A stretch of 64,000 bases of DNA from Diphasiastrum complanatum (GCA_029204225.1 CM055097.1:27125039-27189038), one strand, 5' to 3'; positions 11,165 through 23,303 are shown, numbered from the stretch's first letter. Numbers and translations are program-made. Notes: a model not told the origin generated them from the letters alone.

Positions 11165-12475
11165 ACTTAATTGAAGATATTATAAGGAATGGTTTTTTAC
11201 TTATGACTAATCTTTTGTTAAACATAGTCATCTCTTGCTTACTTTGTTACATGATGATTGAACTGATCCAAGGCATAAATTTGTACCTGTCTTTGGCTTA
11301 CAATACTCTTGGATCGCATGAGTTGCGCAAGCCAAAGACTGTTTCTACCCGTTTCTCAAATATGGCAGCTTAAATAAATTCGTAAATTTTGTATATACCC
11401 TTTCAAGTTCACACTAGTAATTAAACTAGTAATCGAGCTTGAATACCCTTTGAAAAACATGGATATGCTCAGGGTGGGTTTGAACTATTACACGACTCTT
11501 TTATGGGTCCACGGGTTAGCATGGCATGGATTTTTCCTGATACTATTATACGTGTGTCCATGCTCAACTCATAAATCTTTTCATGAAAATATTTTGCACA
11601 TGTTTAACATGCATCCTTTCATGTATTTTATTTATAATAAAAGTAATCACTGATATGGCCTGTTACATTGGTCAGCATGGTCTTTGCCCTGATACGGTAA
11701 TATGACAGCTTAGCCTATCGCTAAAATTCGAAAGCGAATGGGAAGATTGGACTATATATATATATTTTGTAACCAAGCTGTTAAGTAGCAATGCTTATTT
11801 TGTACATGGATAACAACTGACATTCTGCGTTGACACAATTTTTGACACATCAATTTTCAATGCCCATCATTTGGATGATGAGGATTCTATTGATAAAGTT
11901 ACTCTTTCTGTTGATGATGCATGTTCTATTGGTGAAAGTTCTACTACTTAGTCTTCTACACATTTGCAGCCACGTGATGAGCATAAGTTATCTTGTTCTA
12001 TTATTTCTATAAGGCATCCAAAATAATACTTTAAGGCAAAAGTGGGATAGTGTTGCTGCTGGAGTGGAGAATCCTGGGAGCGTGATGGGGATGCTTTCTA
12101 GAGTTGTGTGATCTTACAAAGAGACGTGGGGGGCGGACATGCACATTTCACCGAAGAGAGGAGAGAAAACGTGCATTCCACCGGAGAGAGGAGAAAGAAT
12201 AACAGATTCGTAAGAGAGAAAAAATTGGATGAACATTATGCTCATTGAGGTGGTCCCAAAATACAAAAAGGACACATGAGCACAATGCATTGGGTGCTCT
12301 TTATTCATCTATTTCGTGTCTTTTTCTCTTTCACAAAGGACTGTGCTTTTCATCACATCCTTTCATTTGGTGCGACCTGCTTTGGAAGCCTCTTCCCCCT
12401 TTTATAGAGGACTGTGTTTTTCAACACATTCTCACATTTGAGCTTGTTTTCTTCATTTGCTCCGGGTGATCACCC
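11165..12475. other. Unassigned intergenic DNA
   Basis: Only short unsupported open frames are present. A (TA)5 run lies near 11754. The last few hundred bases may be the LINE 5' UTR. Confidence 0.4.
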
Positions 12476-12829
12476 TTGGTTTGTTTACTCCTGATACGAC
12501 CTATCTCTCTCAAAAGCATGGCAAGGCAGCTCTACCTTCTTCTTCAAATCGGTCCCCATGCTTTGCTCTCAGTCTTGACAAGATGGACGATCAGTGCGCC
12601 TAACAATTTCTCGCTTAATCCTAGAGGAATTCTTCCTCTTCCGACTTCCATCCATCCTTCTCTTAGTTACTTAGAAGCTCTCAAACTCATTCCCTGTTCT
12701 TATTATCTCCTTCCCCCCTTTGTGGACAAATGGGCGATCATGAAGAAGGTGAATATTTCTGTTGAATCCAAAAAGACTTTAGATGGTAATCTCTCTGTCT
12801 CCTTTTTGCAGGATCTTGAAACCCTTAAT

Positions 12830-13345
12830 GTTTGCAAGCTTCTCTATTTGATACTTCTGTTGTCATCTTCTTAAATGCTCTTCTTCTTGATCCTGCTAAT
12901 CTATCAACCTTTCCATTGCTCCTTACTTCAAATTCTTTGTTGATTTCGAGTCGTTGGGGGCTAATTGTTTCCTGCTTCACTTTGGATCTAAAACGGACGT
13001 CCATGAGCTCCTTCTTTCCTCTACTTTCAGATTCAAAAATTCCATTGTTTCAGCTTTTAAGTTTAGCAAGAACTTCAACCGTCAGAATGCTGAATCTATT
13101 TTTCTTCTTGTCCACTTGTCGCTCCCTCTCTTTCCTGTTGGGTTCAAATGCCTCCTTTTTTGTTTGCTCTCTTGTTTAGGAGAAGTTTAGACATTGTCGT
13201 TGATCTTGACTCTCATTTCTGGCCTCACGTTAAAGCGTGCATCCTTTGGAAACTGGCAGATGACTTCTTTCTCTTATTGGCATTTTCAATGGTCAAGTTT
13301 ATTTCAATCAACCTATTCACTTAGATTCTATGTCTGCTTTCTGCA
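12830..13345 (+). pseudogene. LINE ORF1 remnant
   Basis: Frame-hopping translation gives the nucleic-acid-binding ORF1 pattern of plant L1 elements. It reads FLLHFGSKTDVHELL, then NRQNAESIFLLVHL, then VDLDSHFWPHVKACILWK. A cysteine motif (FCKSCLSFTQC) near 13340 may be a worn zinc knuckle. The usual product coats LINE RNA. No frame is intact. Confidence 0.55.
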
Positions 13346-14394
13346 AATCTTGCCTTAGTTTCACTCAGTGCTCATCCTTTGGAGTACGCTCCCCCCTTTC
13401 TGCTGAACAAACGAAGTGTTTCTTTTGGAGAAAGCTAACAAGGATCATGTAAGCACCACTGTTGTCCCAAACATGAATGTCGAAGAGCACTAGAGTTATC
13501 AGCAGATGTGACAATAGAGATACAAATTGTGCATCCTTCTTCTCAATTAGCATACCTAGCAACTTGCACTGCTATAGACGCAAGATAGTCAGAGTAGACT
13601 ACACACTCTATCACTGATGGAGCAGCGAACCTACAGAAAACTCTCTGTTTTTCTCTTATGGCAAACTCTGCTGACTTTATCGCCGCTGCCGCAGACCAGA
13701 ATATAGTGCGATTTCCTTCCTCAGGAAAGAGTCCCTCAGACCATCAACATATTCGTGCGACTAATCAAATCATCGTAGGTCAGAATTACCTAGACATTGG
13801 CAGTAATGAAGCTGTCTTGACCGCAGATTTTTTTACACAGATTGCAATCAAATATCCCTTGCCGGAAAAGACACTTCTACTAAGCTTTTAAAAAAGAGAT
13901 ACTTATAGAAGCGATGATCCACAACAGCAAACTCTACTTCCTTGCTCAATGTTAAAGACAACCCAAATCTGAGAGACTTTCAGACTGCTTTCACAGAAGC
14001 ACTCCCAGAATACATGCCGACTACTCACAACCCAACTGAAATTTACTATGGGAAAGAGATTTGAATTAATGGGTAAGACGTTTTAAGAGATTCTGTTGTC
14101 TAATAGCTCTCTAGACAATGCTTCATCATATTCAGAACCACGAAAATCTAGAGCTTTCTCCAATGGTGAAAGGAAAAACCTTTCGACGAACTCTCATGAG
14201 AGCCTTTGACAACTACTCTTGCTCCCTCTGCTCAATTATGGTGGCCTCCTTCTGAAATGGGACAGAATCAAATCAACAAGATTTTTACCGAAGCTCGCTC
14301 AAGGCGTCGGCACCCACTAAAGCCCAGGATTCATACGTTGTGCATGCTTAGATCGAGTGCGAAGACGGAACTTCCTCGCAGGTTACTACTCTTC

Positions 14395-14738
14395 CGTAAT
14401 GGATTTTTGGTGACTATTTTGCCCATTTCTGAACAGATTAAAAAGCAAAATAGTCACCTTTTTTTTTAAAAAAAAAATTAGTGCATATTCTGCCTACGTC
14501 TACCACGTGGCAGCATCGGATTGGTGTCAATTTTGTTTAGTGCTGATTCTGCTTGTGCCTGCCACGTGGCAGCAAAGGATTGATTTAAAAAGGGTCCAAA
14601 AATCCATTACGCAATGAAAGGGGTCGGGCAGAGGCCATTTTGCCCGGTTCGGATTTCCAAAAAAATTTAGGCTCGGCCCATTTGGGCCTCGCCTAAAAAA
14701 ATTCTGGAAATCCTTACCGGGCAGAATGGCCTCTGCCC
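14395..14738. repeat. Two foldback modules with paired G-boxes in the LINE spacer
   Basis: Module 1: a perfect 16-bp inverted pair CGTAATGGATTTTTGG (14395-14410) and its complement (14596-14611). It encloses a 14-bp pair GGTGACTATTTTGC (14409-14422 and 14445-14458) and two 45-bp direct repeats (14479-14523, 14538-14582), each with CCACGTGGCAGC. Module 2: arms of about 50 bp starting GGGCAGAGGCCATTTT (14626 onward) and its inverted copy ending at 14738, around a GC-rich loop. Confidence 0.75.
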
Positions 14739-14804
14739 AGCTCCTTCCATAATACGTTTTGTACTCTTAGTGGACATGCTTTCACTACTTCTTGTACCTT
14801 GCTT

Positions 14805-16490
14805 ATGAATGTGATTTATTGGAATGTTAGAGGTCTCAATTCCCCTATTCGCTACTCTCTACTCTTTCACTATCGCTTACCAAATCGTTTGTCTGCAATT
14901 TCAATTACTCCTATACTTCTGCTGACGGTACCTGTGGCAGCTTGGTGACCCTTGTTTCTAGAGACTGGAAGTTGGCTTCTCACTTTTCCCTTCCTGGTGG
15001 TCGTGTTAATATTTGCACTATTTCTGAATGTGGTTTCTCCTTCAATATTTTCAACGTTTAAGCCCCTAACTCTCCCAACGCTCGTGTTGACCTTTGGAAT
15101 GCCATCTCTACATTCAACTCCTTACCTTGGATCATTACGTGAAACTTCAACATGTATCTACACCCTCTTGACAGCCCTAATCGTATCTCGTATGTGGAGA
15201 GGCTAGCCTGGAGAATATTTTAGCTATTCTGATGCCCTTACACTACAATTTCCCTCGTTTTTATTCTTGGACTAATGGACGTTCCCCTTCTTTCTTTGCT
15301 TCTGCTAGACTTGACAGATTCTATCTCTCCAATAAAGGGGACCTACACCACCATCCCCTCTTTTCTTCTTTCAGATCACCTCTCTGTTAACCTCCACTTT
15401 AGACTCTTCCCTGTCAAAACCTCCAAACGTCACTCGGTCTATATCATGAACAATTCACTTATCTAGAATAAAGAGTCCTTCAATTCTGTCCTTTCCATTA
15501 AGATTTCTTCTGTTTTGGATTTGGGAAATATCATTGACTGCTCGCGATCCTACATCCGCTAGCAAGGAAAACTCACCAGAAGTTCCACCTCTCTCCTCGA
15601 ATCCTCCCTCAAGTAAACTCTTTCCTCCCTCTCTCTAGTTAGGGCCTATGTTGTTGACCCGTCCCTTCATGCAAGTGAATACCTTACAACCTCCAACCAA
15701 CTTAAAATTCTCAATCACTCCAAAGTTGCTATTTTGCGCAAGAGAACTCACCTTAATGGGAAGCAGACCTTCCATCCGTCTTCTTCTTCAAGAAACTTCA
15801 ATCCTAGCACGGAAGACAAGACTTTTGTGGCCATTTTGTTAACGGTTCATCTCTTTCCCCTCCTCTCTTTCGATTATGACTCTGTTTCTCTCTCTACTCT
15901 TTTTTTCTTAGAAGAGCTTCACTCTCCACTCAAAATTGTCAACAAAGACAAAACTCATGGCTCTGACGATGTCACTTCTAACTTTTTTCTGGCAAATTGG
16001 GATTTGGTCGATCCCTCTCTCCTCCTTGCCACCAATTTTGTGTTATCTTCGGGATCCTTCCCTTCCTTCTCATAGGGGCTCATTAACCTTGTCCCTAAAA
16101 CTGAGTCCTCCTCCACGTTTTCTGATTATCGACAGCTCACCATGCTCAATACCTCATACAAAATCTTGGCGAAAGCTATTGCTAGAAGGGTTGCCCCGCT
16201 CCTCCCTTCCCATCTTTCCAAGAGCCAATCTGGTTTTATTAAAGGCAAATCCCTTTTCGATAACATTCTAAATGTCTGGTTTGCTATCGACTCCTCTCTC
16301 TAGTTCAGCTACTCGGCCCTTGTGATAAAGATTGATTTCGACAAAGCCTTTGACTACATTAGCTGGAATTACCTCCTCACATGCTACCCTACATTCGTTT
16401 TTTTCGACTATCTCATCAAACTTATCCGTGCTCTTTTTTCCTTTGCCTCGTCTTCTATTCTTTTCAGGAATTCCTTTCTTCCTGAAGAAA
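14805..16490 (+). pseudogene. LINE ORF2 remnant: endonuclease and 5' part of reverse transcriptase
   Basis: It starts MNVIYWNVRGLNSPIR, the endonuclease start of plant L1 ORF2. Later motifs are PNSPNARVDLWNAI, PWII.NFNM (the worn GDFN site), WTNGRSPSFASARLDRFYLS and LSDHLSVNL. RT follows: KTHGSDDVTSNFF, LINLVPKTESSSTFSDYRQL, LNTSYKILAKAIARRVAPLL, SQSGFIKGKS and VIKIDFDKAFDYISW (about 16325). The copy ends before the FADD block. Many frameshifts and stops make it non-functional. Confidence 0.8.
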
Positions 16491-16495
16491 CTTAA

Positions 16496-17475
16496 TGTTT
16501 CTAGCCACAAAGCTTTGATAGCTTTCGAGTTCGTGTCTGCAGAAATGCACGAAAAGGACCAACAGGTCTTTGTATCTGCAGAAATACAAAGGAGCCACTC
16601 ACAGGCAGAAACCGCCCCAGACAATAATCGCCTACATAACGGTTTCAACGAAGGCCAAAACCTGAAGACACGAAGGTCAAATGAACGAGGACTCGAAGGC
16701 AAAGACCCGAAGTAGGACCTCGAAGGGGAAGCCGAAGGCTGAAGGAAGACACAAAGCCACAAAGCTCGAAACACCCGAAGATCGAAAGACGGTGGATCTT
16801 CACGCTCCAAGTACAAAGGAGATTAAGCAAAGTACTAGGAGGAGAACCACCTCCACAGACAATTTCGATGGCAAACTGAGTGTCATTAGAACGTGCTTAA
16901 CCAGTCGTTCTTGTAATCAATGATTAGACTAAACCATTTCTCTCAATCTGTATATAAACACGACGAACACGAGAGAATTGGTTGAACATCATAATTGTTA
17001 GCCCATGTCCAAGAGTTTGCTGGTAAGCGAGACTGTCTGATAAAATTCATGAGAGACATAGTATCTCTTGCACCGATGTGCTGGGTGGGTTTGTCACACA
17101 GTGCTCAAGAAAAGATCATTGATTATACAACAGGCATAATGCACATGTTTTTTTTTCTTTATCTTGAATGATATCGAATATTTTAATGTCTGATCGTTGT
17201 TAGTACATGTTCAGCTATTTATTCTTATTCTGCACACTGGCTCATTCTTGTTGAATGCTTAAACAAATTAAAAACATAGGTCAACAGTGTCTGTCTACAC
17301 TCTATAAAATTGTAGATCTGATCGAGCATTTTATCCAAGTACAGTGAACCCGTTGTTCGTGTTAAGATACACATTAGTTGTATCAGAGCAATCGAGGTTC
17401 CAAGAAAAGAAAGTGCAAATGCGAATCCCTTCGGTTTCGTTTCATGCAACAATTGCCAATCGACCTTTCTCAACA
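16496..17475 (+). repeat. Putative 5' LTR of copia element C, with TATA box
   Basis: It begins TGTTTC directly after the truncated LINE and ends CAACA just before TGGTATCAGAG (17477). A TATA box (tatataaaca, 16950-16960) lies in the right place for an LTR promoter. A first primer-site-like sequence (TTGTATCAGAGC, about 17380) precedes the second by about 95 bases, so the true LTR end is uncertain. No partner LTR is in the window. Confidence 0.45.
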
Positions 17476-17501
17476 GTGGTATCAGAGTTGATAACAGTTT
17501 C

Positions 17502-18073
17502 TGATGCAAATAATTTCGGATGGAGTTCAGATATCATTGTTGGTCACTTCCAGCTACATCATTCCTACAATCCTCCAAAATGTAGACAGACACTGTTGTA
17601 CTACGTTAACAAATTAATGTAGCATTCAACGAAATTCAAACCAAGGTGCAGAATCAAATGAACAAGTGAATCAGACACACGAATAGTAGCAGACATTCAA
17701 GATCAGACAGGACAAGAAATCATCTATTGATTCTTCTGATTCTTCAAGCACTACATGCAGATCCACGTAGTGCGTTGGCGTGAGAGAAATACAGTTCTCC
17801 CATGAGTGATGTCTCACTTACTAGCAGACTTGTGGATCTTCAGATCCTATTCAAAATTGTCTTGCACGTAGGAGGACATGTATTCTGTGTTTTCGTCTTC
17901 TTGCTTACTAGCATCAGACTACTTCATGTGTGTATCAAGTATCATCCAATAAGTATATAGTCGCCCTGTGTAACTTCTATTAGAGTGATCAAACATGTAT
18001 AGCTAATCACGAAATTACAAGAGTGACAGATTAGCCATGACCTAGGGTGTATCTGCTAACATCATGCTATCAT
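17502..18073 (-). repeat. 3' LTR of copia element D
   Basis: It is roughly 90% identical by eye to 19281-19863, with small indels. Confidence 0.8.
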
Positions 18074-18289
18074 ATTCGTCTTGATGTCACGAAGTGTGAG
18101 GTGGCTCCTGAATCTAGGATCACCTCATGTGTGTTAGATGTAGACGCTGCACACACGTCTTCACAAATGTAGGCGGTCGAACAATTTATGTTCGATCTCT
18201 CTTTGCCCATTTTTTAGCTCTCAAGCTCCTGACATAGGATGAACTGCTATTGTTCTCTTGTCTATTCTATGTTGATTTGTTCCTCGGGT

Positions 18290-19170
18290 TCAGGCAACAA
18301 TCGATGGTTGCATGACCCTTCTTGTGGTAGTAGATACACTCAATCTTTGGATTGAGCCAACATGATCAACCGTGTGCCCATTTCGTCTGCATCTTACGCA
18401 AGTCTTCTTGTCTCCACCTTGTTGCTTCGACCTCCCTTTGCTCTTCCAGTTGCTTTTGCTAGTCCCCTCTGTTTGTTGATCACGATCCTGCCTTTGATTC
18501 GACTCCCTCTTAGGCTTGAATTGTTTCTTGGATTTTTTTTTGTTGCCGTAGAGGGCCTAGTCAGAACCATCCTTGTGATCAAGGTGTTCTCTAGCCTCGA
18601 CTTCCTCTCGAATCTCGACAATTGCCTTTTCGAGGGTCATGGTAGGATCTTTCGCGAGCAGGGTTCTGGTTGTCTGGAAAAATCTGGGTAAGGCGCTCAA
18701 CAGGTAAGTGAGCTGCTTCTCAACTAACATTGTGTTCTCTGCTCCAGAGTTATGTAGTGATAGAAATAGATCCTTCATCTTCCTTACAAAAGAAGTGAAG
18801 TCCTTCCCAACCCACTATAGATTTGTCAACTGATCTTCCAGCATCATTATTTGACTTCTTGATTTTGTTTGAAATCTCATGAGCAGTGCATCCAACATCT
18901 CCTTAGCTTTGGAGAGTGTAGCCAGGTCAAGCGTGAGACTATCTTCGATGAATGAAGATAGCAAGGCTACTGCCTTGTCATTTTTCTCCCTCCACTCGCG
19001 TAGCTCTTTGCCTGATGTCGTAGGAATCTCTTCTGTGCCATCCACCCAGGGGAATAGACCTTCACCCTTGAGTATCAATGATGTCTTAACTTTTTGCAGG
19101 CTAGAAAGTTAGATCCTGAAGAATCTAGAACTGTACAGATCTTGCTCTGTATGATGCTGATTGAAGCCAT
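18290..19170 (-). pseudogene. Copia Gag of element D
   Basis: The start is ATG at 19170 (MASIS). Gag motifs on the minus strand are ILKGEGLFPWVDGTEEIP, GKELREWREKNDKAVALL, MLDALLMRFQTKSRSQIMML, VRKMKDLFLSLHNSGAEN and LTYLLSALPRFFQTTRTLL. A CCHC knuckle (CIYYHKKGHATIDC) lies near 18300. At least three stops or frameshifts are present. Gag would form the particle and bind RNA; this copy cannot make a full protein. It is closely related to the gag remnant of C at 20296. Confidence 0.75.
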
Positions 19171-19267
19171 TGCTTCTGAAGTCTGTTCACTTGTTGATGG
19201 TTGATTGTTTGAATGTTTGGCCTCCTGGATCTGATAGCCTTTGGCTATGTCAGATTATGACAAGGTA

Positions 19268-19280
19268 GCTCTGATACCAC
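19268..19280 (-). promoter_or_regulatory. Primer-binding site of element D (initiator Met tRNA)
   Basis: The minus strand reads GTGGTATCAGAGC immediately after the 5' LTR end GCATCA. Confidence 0.85.
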
Positions 19281-19863
19281 TGATGCGAATAATTTTGGAT
19301 GGAGTTCAGATATGATTGCTGGTCACTGCCAAATGCATCATTCCTACAGTACTCCAGAATATAGACAGACACTATTGTACTATGTTAACAAATTAATGCA
19401 GCATTCAACGAAATTCAAACCAAGGTGCGGAATTAAATGAACAAGTGAATTAGACACATGAATAGTAGCAGACTAAAATTACATTCAATATCAGACAGGA
19501 CAAGAAATCATCTATTGATTCTTTTGATTCTTCAAGCACTGCATGCAGATCCACGTAGTGCATTGGCATGAGAGAAATACAGTTCTCCCACGAGTGATGT
19601 CTCGCTTACTAGCGGACTTGTGGATCTTCAGATCCTATTTAGAATTGTCTCGCACGCAGGCGAACATGTATTCTGTGTTTTCGTCTTCTTGCTTACTAAC
19701 ATCAAACTACTTCATGTGTGTATCAATTATCATCCGTTGTAAGTATATAGTCGCCTGTGTAACTTCTAGATTAGAGTGATTAAACATTTATAGCTAATCA
19801 CGAAATTACAAGAGTGACAGATTAGCCACGACCTAGGGTGTATCTGCTGACGTCATGCTATCA
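19281..19863 (-). repeat. 5' LTR of copia element D
   Basis: It is the partner of 17502-18073 and carries the PBS on its inner side. Confidence 0.8.
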
Positions 19864-20295
19864 GATCAGATATCTGTACTTCTGGGTACTTGCATGATCT
19901 TCTTGATCTTTTTAGAGCATGAGGAAAAAAAAGGTGTCGCGACGATTTTCGTGTCGCTTCGAGTCGTTTGACTTTCTCGTCGTCTGACTTTCTCCTGCTG
20001 CATCACAAAAGATTCTCTTTCACGAATCTTTCGCATTTGTGTCTTCTCATCAGGTTGTTCGCGAACATTTTCGCTTCGTGTCTTTTGACTTTCGCGTTCG
20101 CAAACATTTTCGTCAGGAAGAGGGTTGAAAGCTAGCAAAGCTTTGGTAATAGAAACGCTTTGTTTCTTCAGTTTCAAAGACAATTGGAGCTTCTTACAAC
20201 AAGAGCCTATTAGATCTCTGAAGGCTATCAGATCCAAGAGATCATACATTCAAAACAAAGAGCTAGAAACAAGCTGAAAAACATAGTTCACAACA
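19864..20295 (+). other. Leader of copia element C, rich in CGCGA-type motifs
   Basis: This non-coding stretch lies upstream of the C gag start. It is full of TCGCGA-like and TTCGCG motifs, a composition also seen in LTR-B (23890-24300). The last 60 bases (aggctatcagatcca onward) match the leader of D just before its gag. Confidence 0.5.
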
Positions 20296-21063
20296 ATGGC
20301 GTCTATAAACAACATACAATCGAAGATCTGCACCATCCTCGACTCATCTGGGCCTAACTTCCTAGCATGAAAGAAGATAAAGACTTCTCTCATCTTGAAG
20401 GGAGAAAGCTTAGGGCCCTGGGTGGACGGCATCGAAGAGATGCCTACGGCCATCGGTAGAGAGCTACAAGAGTGGAGAGAACGGAACGACAAGGCAATAG
20501 TCGTCTTATCCTCCTCCATCGACGAAGATAGCCTAACGCTTGACCTCGCGACACTCTCTAACGCAAGAGAGATGTGGGATGCATTACTGACCAGGTTCCA
20601 GACAAAATCACGCAGTCAGATAATGCTTCTCGAACACTAGCTGACCAACCTACGATGGGATGACAATTCATGCCAGGCAGCTCGGCTTCGACATCTGAAG
20701 AGTTCCGTGGATTCAACGGCGAACCGCAAACCTATGAGAAAGTCATCGACATTCCATACAAAGACAAAGTGGTGCAAGCCATGAGGAGATCGAATCCATG
20801 AAGAAGAACAAGGTATGGACGTTGCAACCAGTTACAGATAAGCAAAAAACCGTGCAATGCAAATGGGTATACAAATTGAAGTACGAACCGAATGGAAATG
20901 TGTCTAGATACAAGGCCAGACTTGTAGTCAAGGGTTTCTCTCAGAAGTACGGTATCGATTGCACTGAGACCTTCTCTCCAGTAGTCAAGCATGTGTCCCT
21001 ACGTACTCTATCTGCATATGCAGCCGCTTATGACCTCATGATCCACATAGGGGATGAGAAAAC
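20296..21063 (+). pseudogene. Copia element C: gag start fused to an RT start
   Basis: Gag starts MASINNIQSKICTILDSSG (20296). After a frameshift it continues PWVDGIEEMPTAIGRELQEW and ends at a stop near 20640. A short linker leads to RT from 20798: MKKNKVWTLQPVTDKQKTVQ, then GNVSRYKARLVVKGFSQKYG, then DCTETFSPVVKHVSLRTL. RT breaks off at 21063, where an inverted LTR starts. Knuckle, protease and integrase are deleted between gag and RT. It is non-functional. Confidence 0.8.
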
Positions 21064-21497
21064 TGTTGGAAAGAGCTGTGTAATATATAGGTCTAAAAGA
21101 ATAGAATAAAAATAATTCGAACGACAAGAAAGAAAACTTATCGTGCGCAGCGGAATAAAGTATCTTCCTCTTTCTTCATGCATGACTACGCCTATCAATT
21201 TCGAACAACACTATAGTGATAAAAATCCTGTTTAATCCTATAGTAACTAGCTTTGAAATCATCAGTACTACAGTGATTACGTAGCCAAACATTTAAAGCA
21301 TTGAATTATCAGACAAATAATTTATCATGAAGAATTATAGAAACGCATACATTCTGAGACAAACCTGAACGCAATAAAAGATGGTATTGATTCAGTATGA
21401 AACGAAACAGAAGTAAATGAGCACAACAAGTTTGCAGATTGAAGCCGCGTACTCTAAGCTATTTCTAAGCGACTAAATAAAAGTCTGAATTAAGCAT

Positions 21498-21891
21498 TGT
21501 AGAAAAAATAGTAATAATTCTTCCACAGAGAACACGATGAAAGTTTGAATAAATCAAACTAATATCAGTGTCTTTAATCGGGTTTGTTTCTGATCTATGT
21601 ATTAATAGAACAGTATTTACCTTGATTAAATTTGCGTGTGAAAATAATATGAGGAATTAAGAGACAACTTAAGACAATTTTAAACAAACAGAACCTACTT
21701 ATAATTCTGAATCTGAATCAGTATACATCTTTTGTTGTCTTATCTCGTTGTTGTGTCTCTGATTGATTGAGTCTGTGAGTCTCTTCAGTTTGAGAGTGTG
21801 TGAGTGTTTTTACAACGAGTAGTGCACATGTATTTATATTGCTATAGGACAGGTCTTTTGGCCTTTTAATTACAGGTCTTGTGCCACAGTA
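21498..21891 (-). repeat. Truncated 3' LTR of element B
   Basis: It aligns with 23477-23877 and then stops abruptly at 'acaggtcttgt', where the two copies diverge. Confidence 0.7.
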
Positions 21892-21981
21892 TATCTGTCA
21901 ATTCTTGAGTTTTATTGGCTTGTTCGATTCGAGTTTGAACGTTCAAGTGATACAAATTTCTTTCTCTGTTGCCTTTAGCAA

Positions 21982-23303
21982 CTAGGTATCAGAATCTTCC
22001 TTGAACAGTTTATAAGAGTTCTTTGTGAAGGTTACTGGCATGCCTATATCGACTATCTTTGCTACGGATAGAAGATCTTTGTCAAGAGTAGGGACATAGA
22101 GAACTTCCTCCAGTTTCTTGTCACCCTGATTCGTGTCCAGCCATAGTACACCAGTTCCATCAACCACGTGCTTAGAACCGTCTCCAAGTATAATGGATCT
22201 CGAATAGTTCATCTTCTTGTGCTCAGACAATATTTGTTTTGAGAAACCAAAATGTGAGATAGATCTCGAATCAAGTACTACTTCTCGAATTTTAGAATCT
22301 GTAGAACAGCATAGATCAACACTAACATAAGCTACTGAGTTCCTTGTTGTCATGTCTTCTGCTGCTCTGCAGCATTCTGCTTTGTCCTTGACATAGTTTG
22401 AATATGAAGGTTCGCTTCGATTCTGCTCCTTTTTGTTTCTAGGATTCTGATAACAGTCTACTGTTGCATGACCCCATTCATGACAATGAATGTATTCAAT
22501 CTTTGAATTTAACCAACGCTTATCTTTTGTGTGACCTGATCTTTTGCATCTATTGCAAATCTTCTTATCACCAAAATTTTTCTGTTGTTTTCCTTATTGT
22601 TGATCATTTGTCTTAGACTCATTCTTTTTAGATGACACTCTCTTAAATTTAGACTTCTTAGAAGATTTATTCTTCTGAGTAAATAGAGCATTTTCAAAAT
22701 CACCATTGTCGTCATAGCATTCACAAGCTTCTATTTCCTCTTTAACTCCGTCTATTGTCTTTTGAAGTGTCATTGTCGCATCTTTCGCCACTAAGATTCG
22801 AGTTGTGTGGAATGATCTGGGTAGGGCTCGAAGAAAATAACTAAGCTGTTTTTCCTTTGAAATTGCATTTTCCATGCCAGAATTCTGCAAAGAAATAAAC
22901 AAATCTTTAATCTTTCGTACGAATGTGTTCAGGTCTTTGTCGTCCCGCTGTAGGTAAGTTAATTGGTCTTCCAAGAATATGATCTGATTACGAGATCAAG
23001 TCTCATTCTTGGTTTGCAATTCTTCCCATGAATCTTTTGCGTTTGAAATTGATGTAAGATCTAGTATTATATTGTCATGCACTGAAGACACAATAATTGC
23101 TATAGCTTTGTCATTTCTCGAACTCCATTCTCGAAGTTCTTTGCCAGGAGTAGTTATTGGCTTCTCCTCTATTGGTTCTACCCATTGTAATAGACCTTCG
23201 CCTTCAATATGAGTGAAATCTTTAATTTCCAAATCAAATAGTTTGAGCCTTCTAGATCCAAGATCGTAGTGATCTTAGCTTGAATATTGTTGATCGACGA
23301 CAT
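21982..23303 (-). pseudogene. Copia Gag and protease of element B
   Basis: The start is ATG at 23303 (MSSINNIQAKITTILDLEG). Gag continues after a frameshift: KPITTPGKELREWSSRNDKA, VRKIKDLFISLQNSGMEN and LSYFLRALPRSFHTTRIL. Two cysteine motifs follow (CNRCKRSGHTKDK and CHEWGHATVDC). The protease region (21982-22353) reads VVLDSRSISHFGF, then IILGDGSKHV, then LEEVLYVPTLDKDLLSVAKI. The catalytic triad DSG is DSR here, a single G-to-A-type change that would kill the aspartic protease. Translation stops after the gag_pre-integrase start. Several stops are present. Confidence 0.8.

Larger units (their letters stand above)
12476..16490 (+). mobile_element. Decayed L1-type LINE (non-LTR retrotransposon)
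   Basis: An ORF1-like region (12.5-13.4 kb) and an ORF2 region (14.8-16.5 kb) follow each other in the L1 order. The copy is truncated inside RT at about 16490, where an unrelated LTR-like sequence begins, so the RT C terminus, 3' UTR and poly(A) are missing. The spacer between the ORFs is invaded by foldback repeats (14395-14738). Stops and frameshifts occur throughout. Confidence 0.8.
17502..19863 (-). mobile_element. Copia element D, gag-only non-autonomous copy with both LTRs
   Basis: Direct repeats 17502-18073 (572 bp) and 19281-19863 (583 bp) are the LTRs. On the minus strand they begin TGATAGCATGA and end GCATCA. The primer site (minus GTGGTATCAGAGC; 19268-19280) abuts the right LTR, so transcription runs leftward. 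The interior (about 1.2 kb) encodes only Gag and a zinc knuckle; protease, integrase, RT and RNase H are absent. The flanking 5-mers (gtttc, gatca) do not match, so the copy has no visible target duplication. It sits between the putative LTR and the gag of element C. Confidence 0.8.

Noticed and set aside
16268-16816. Minus-strand frame of 182 codons with repeated SFDLRVFR
   Set aside because: It overlaps the LINE RT on the other strand and an LTR with repeated CGAAG units; no homology is recognised.
17497-19868. Target-site duplication for element D
   Set aside because: The flanks gtttc and gatca do not match in either alignment, so no duplication is claimed.
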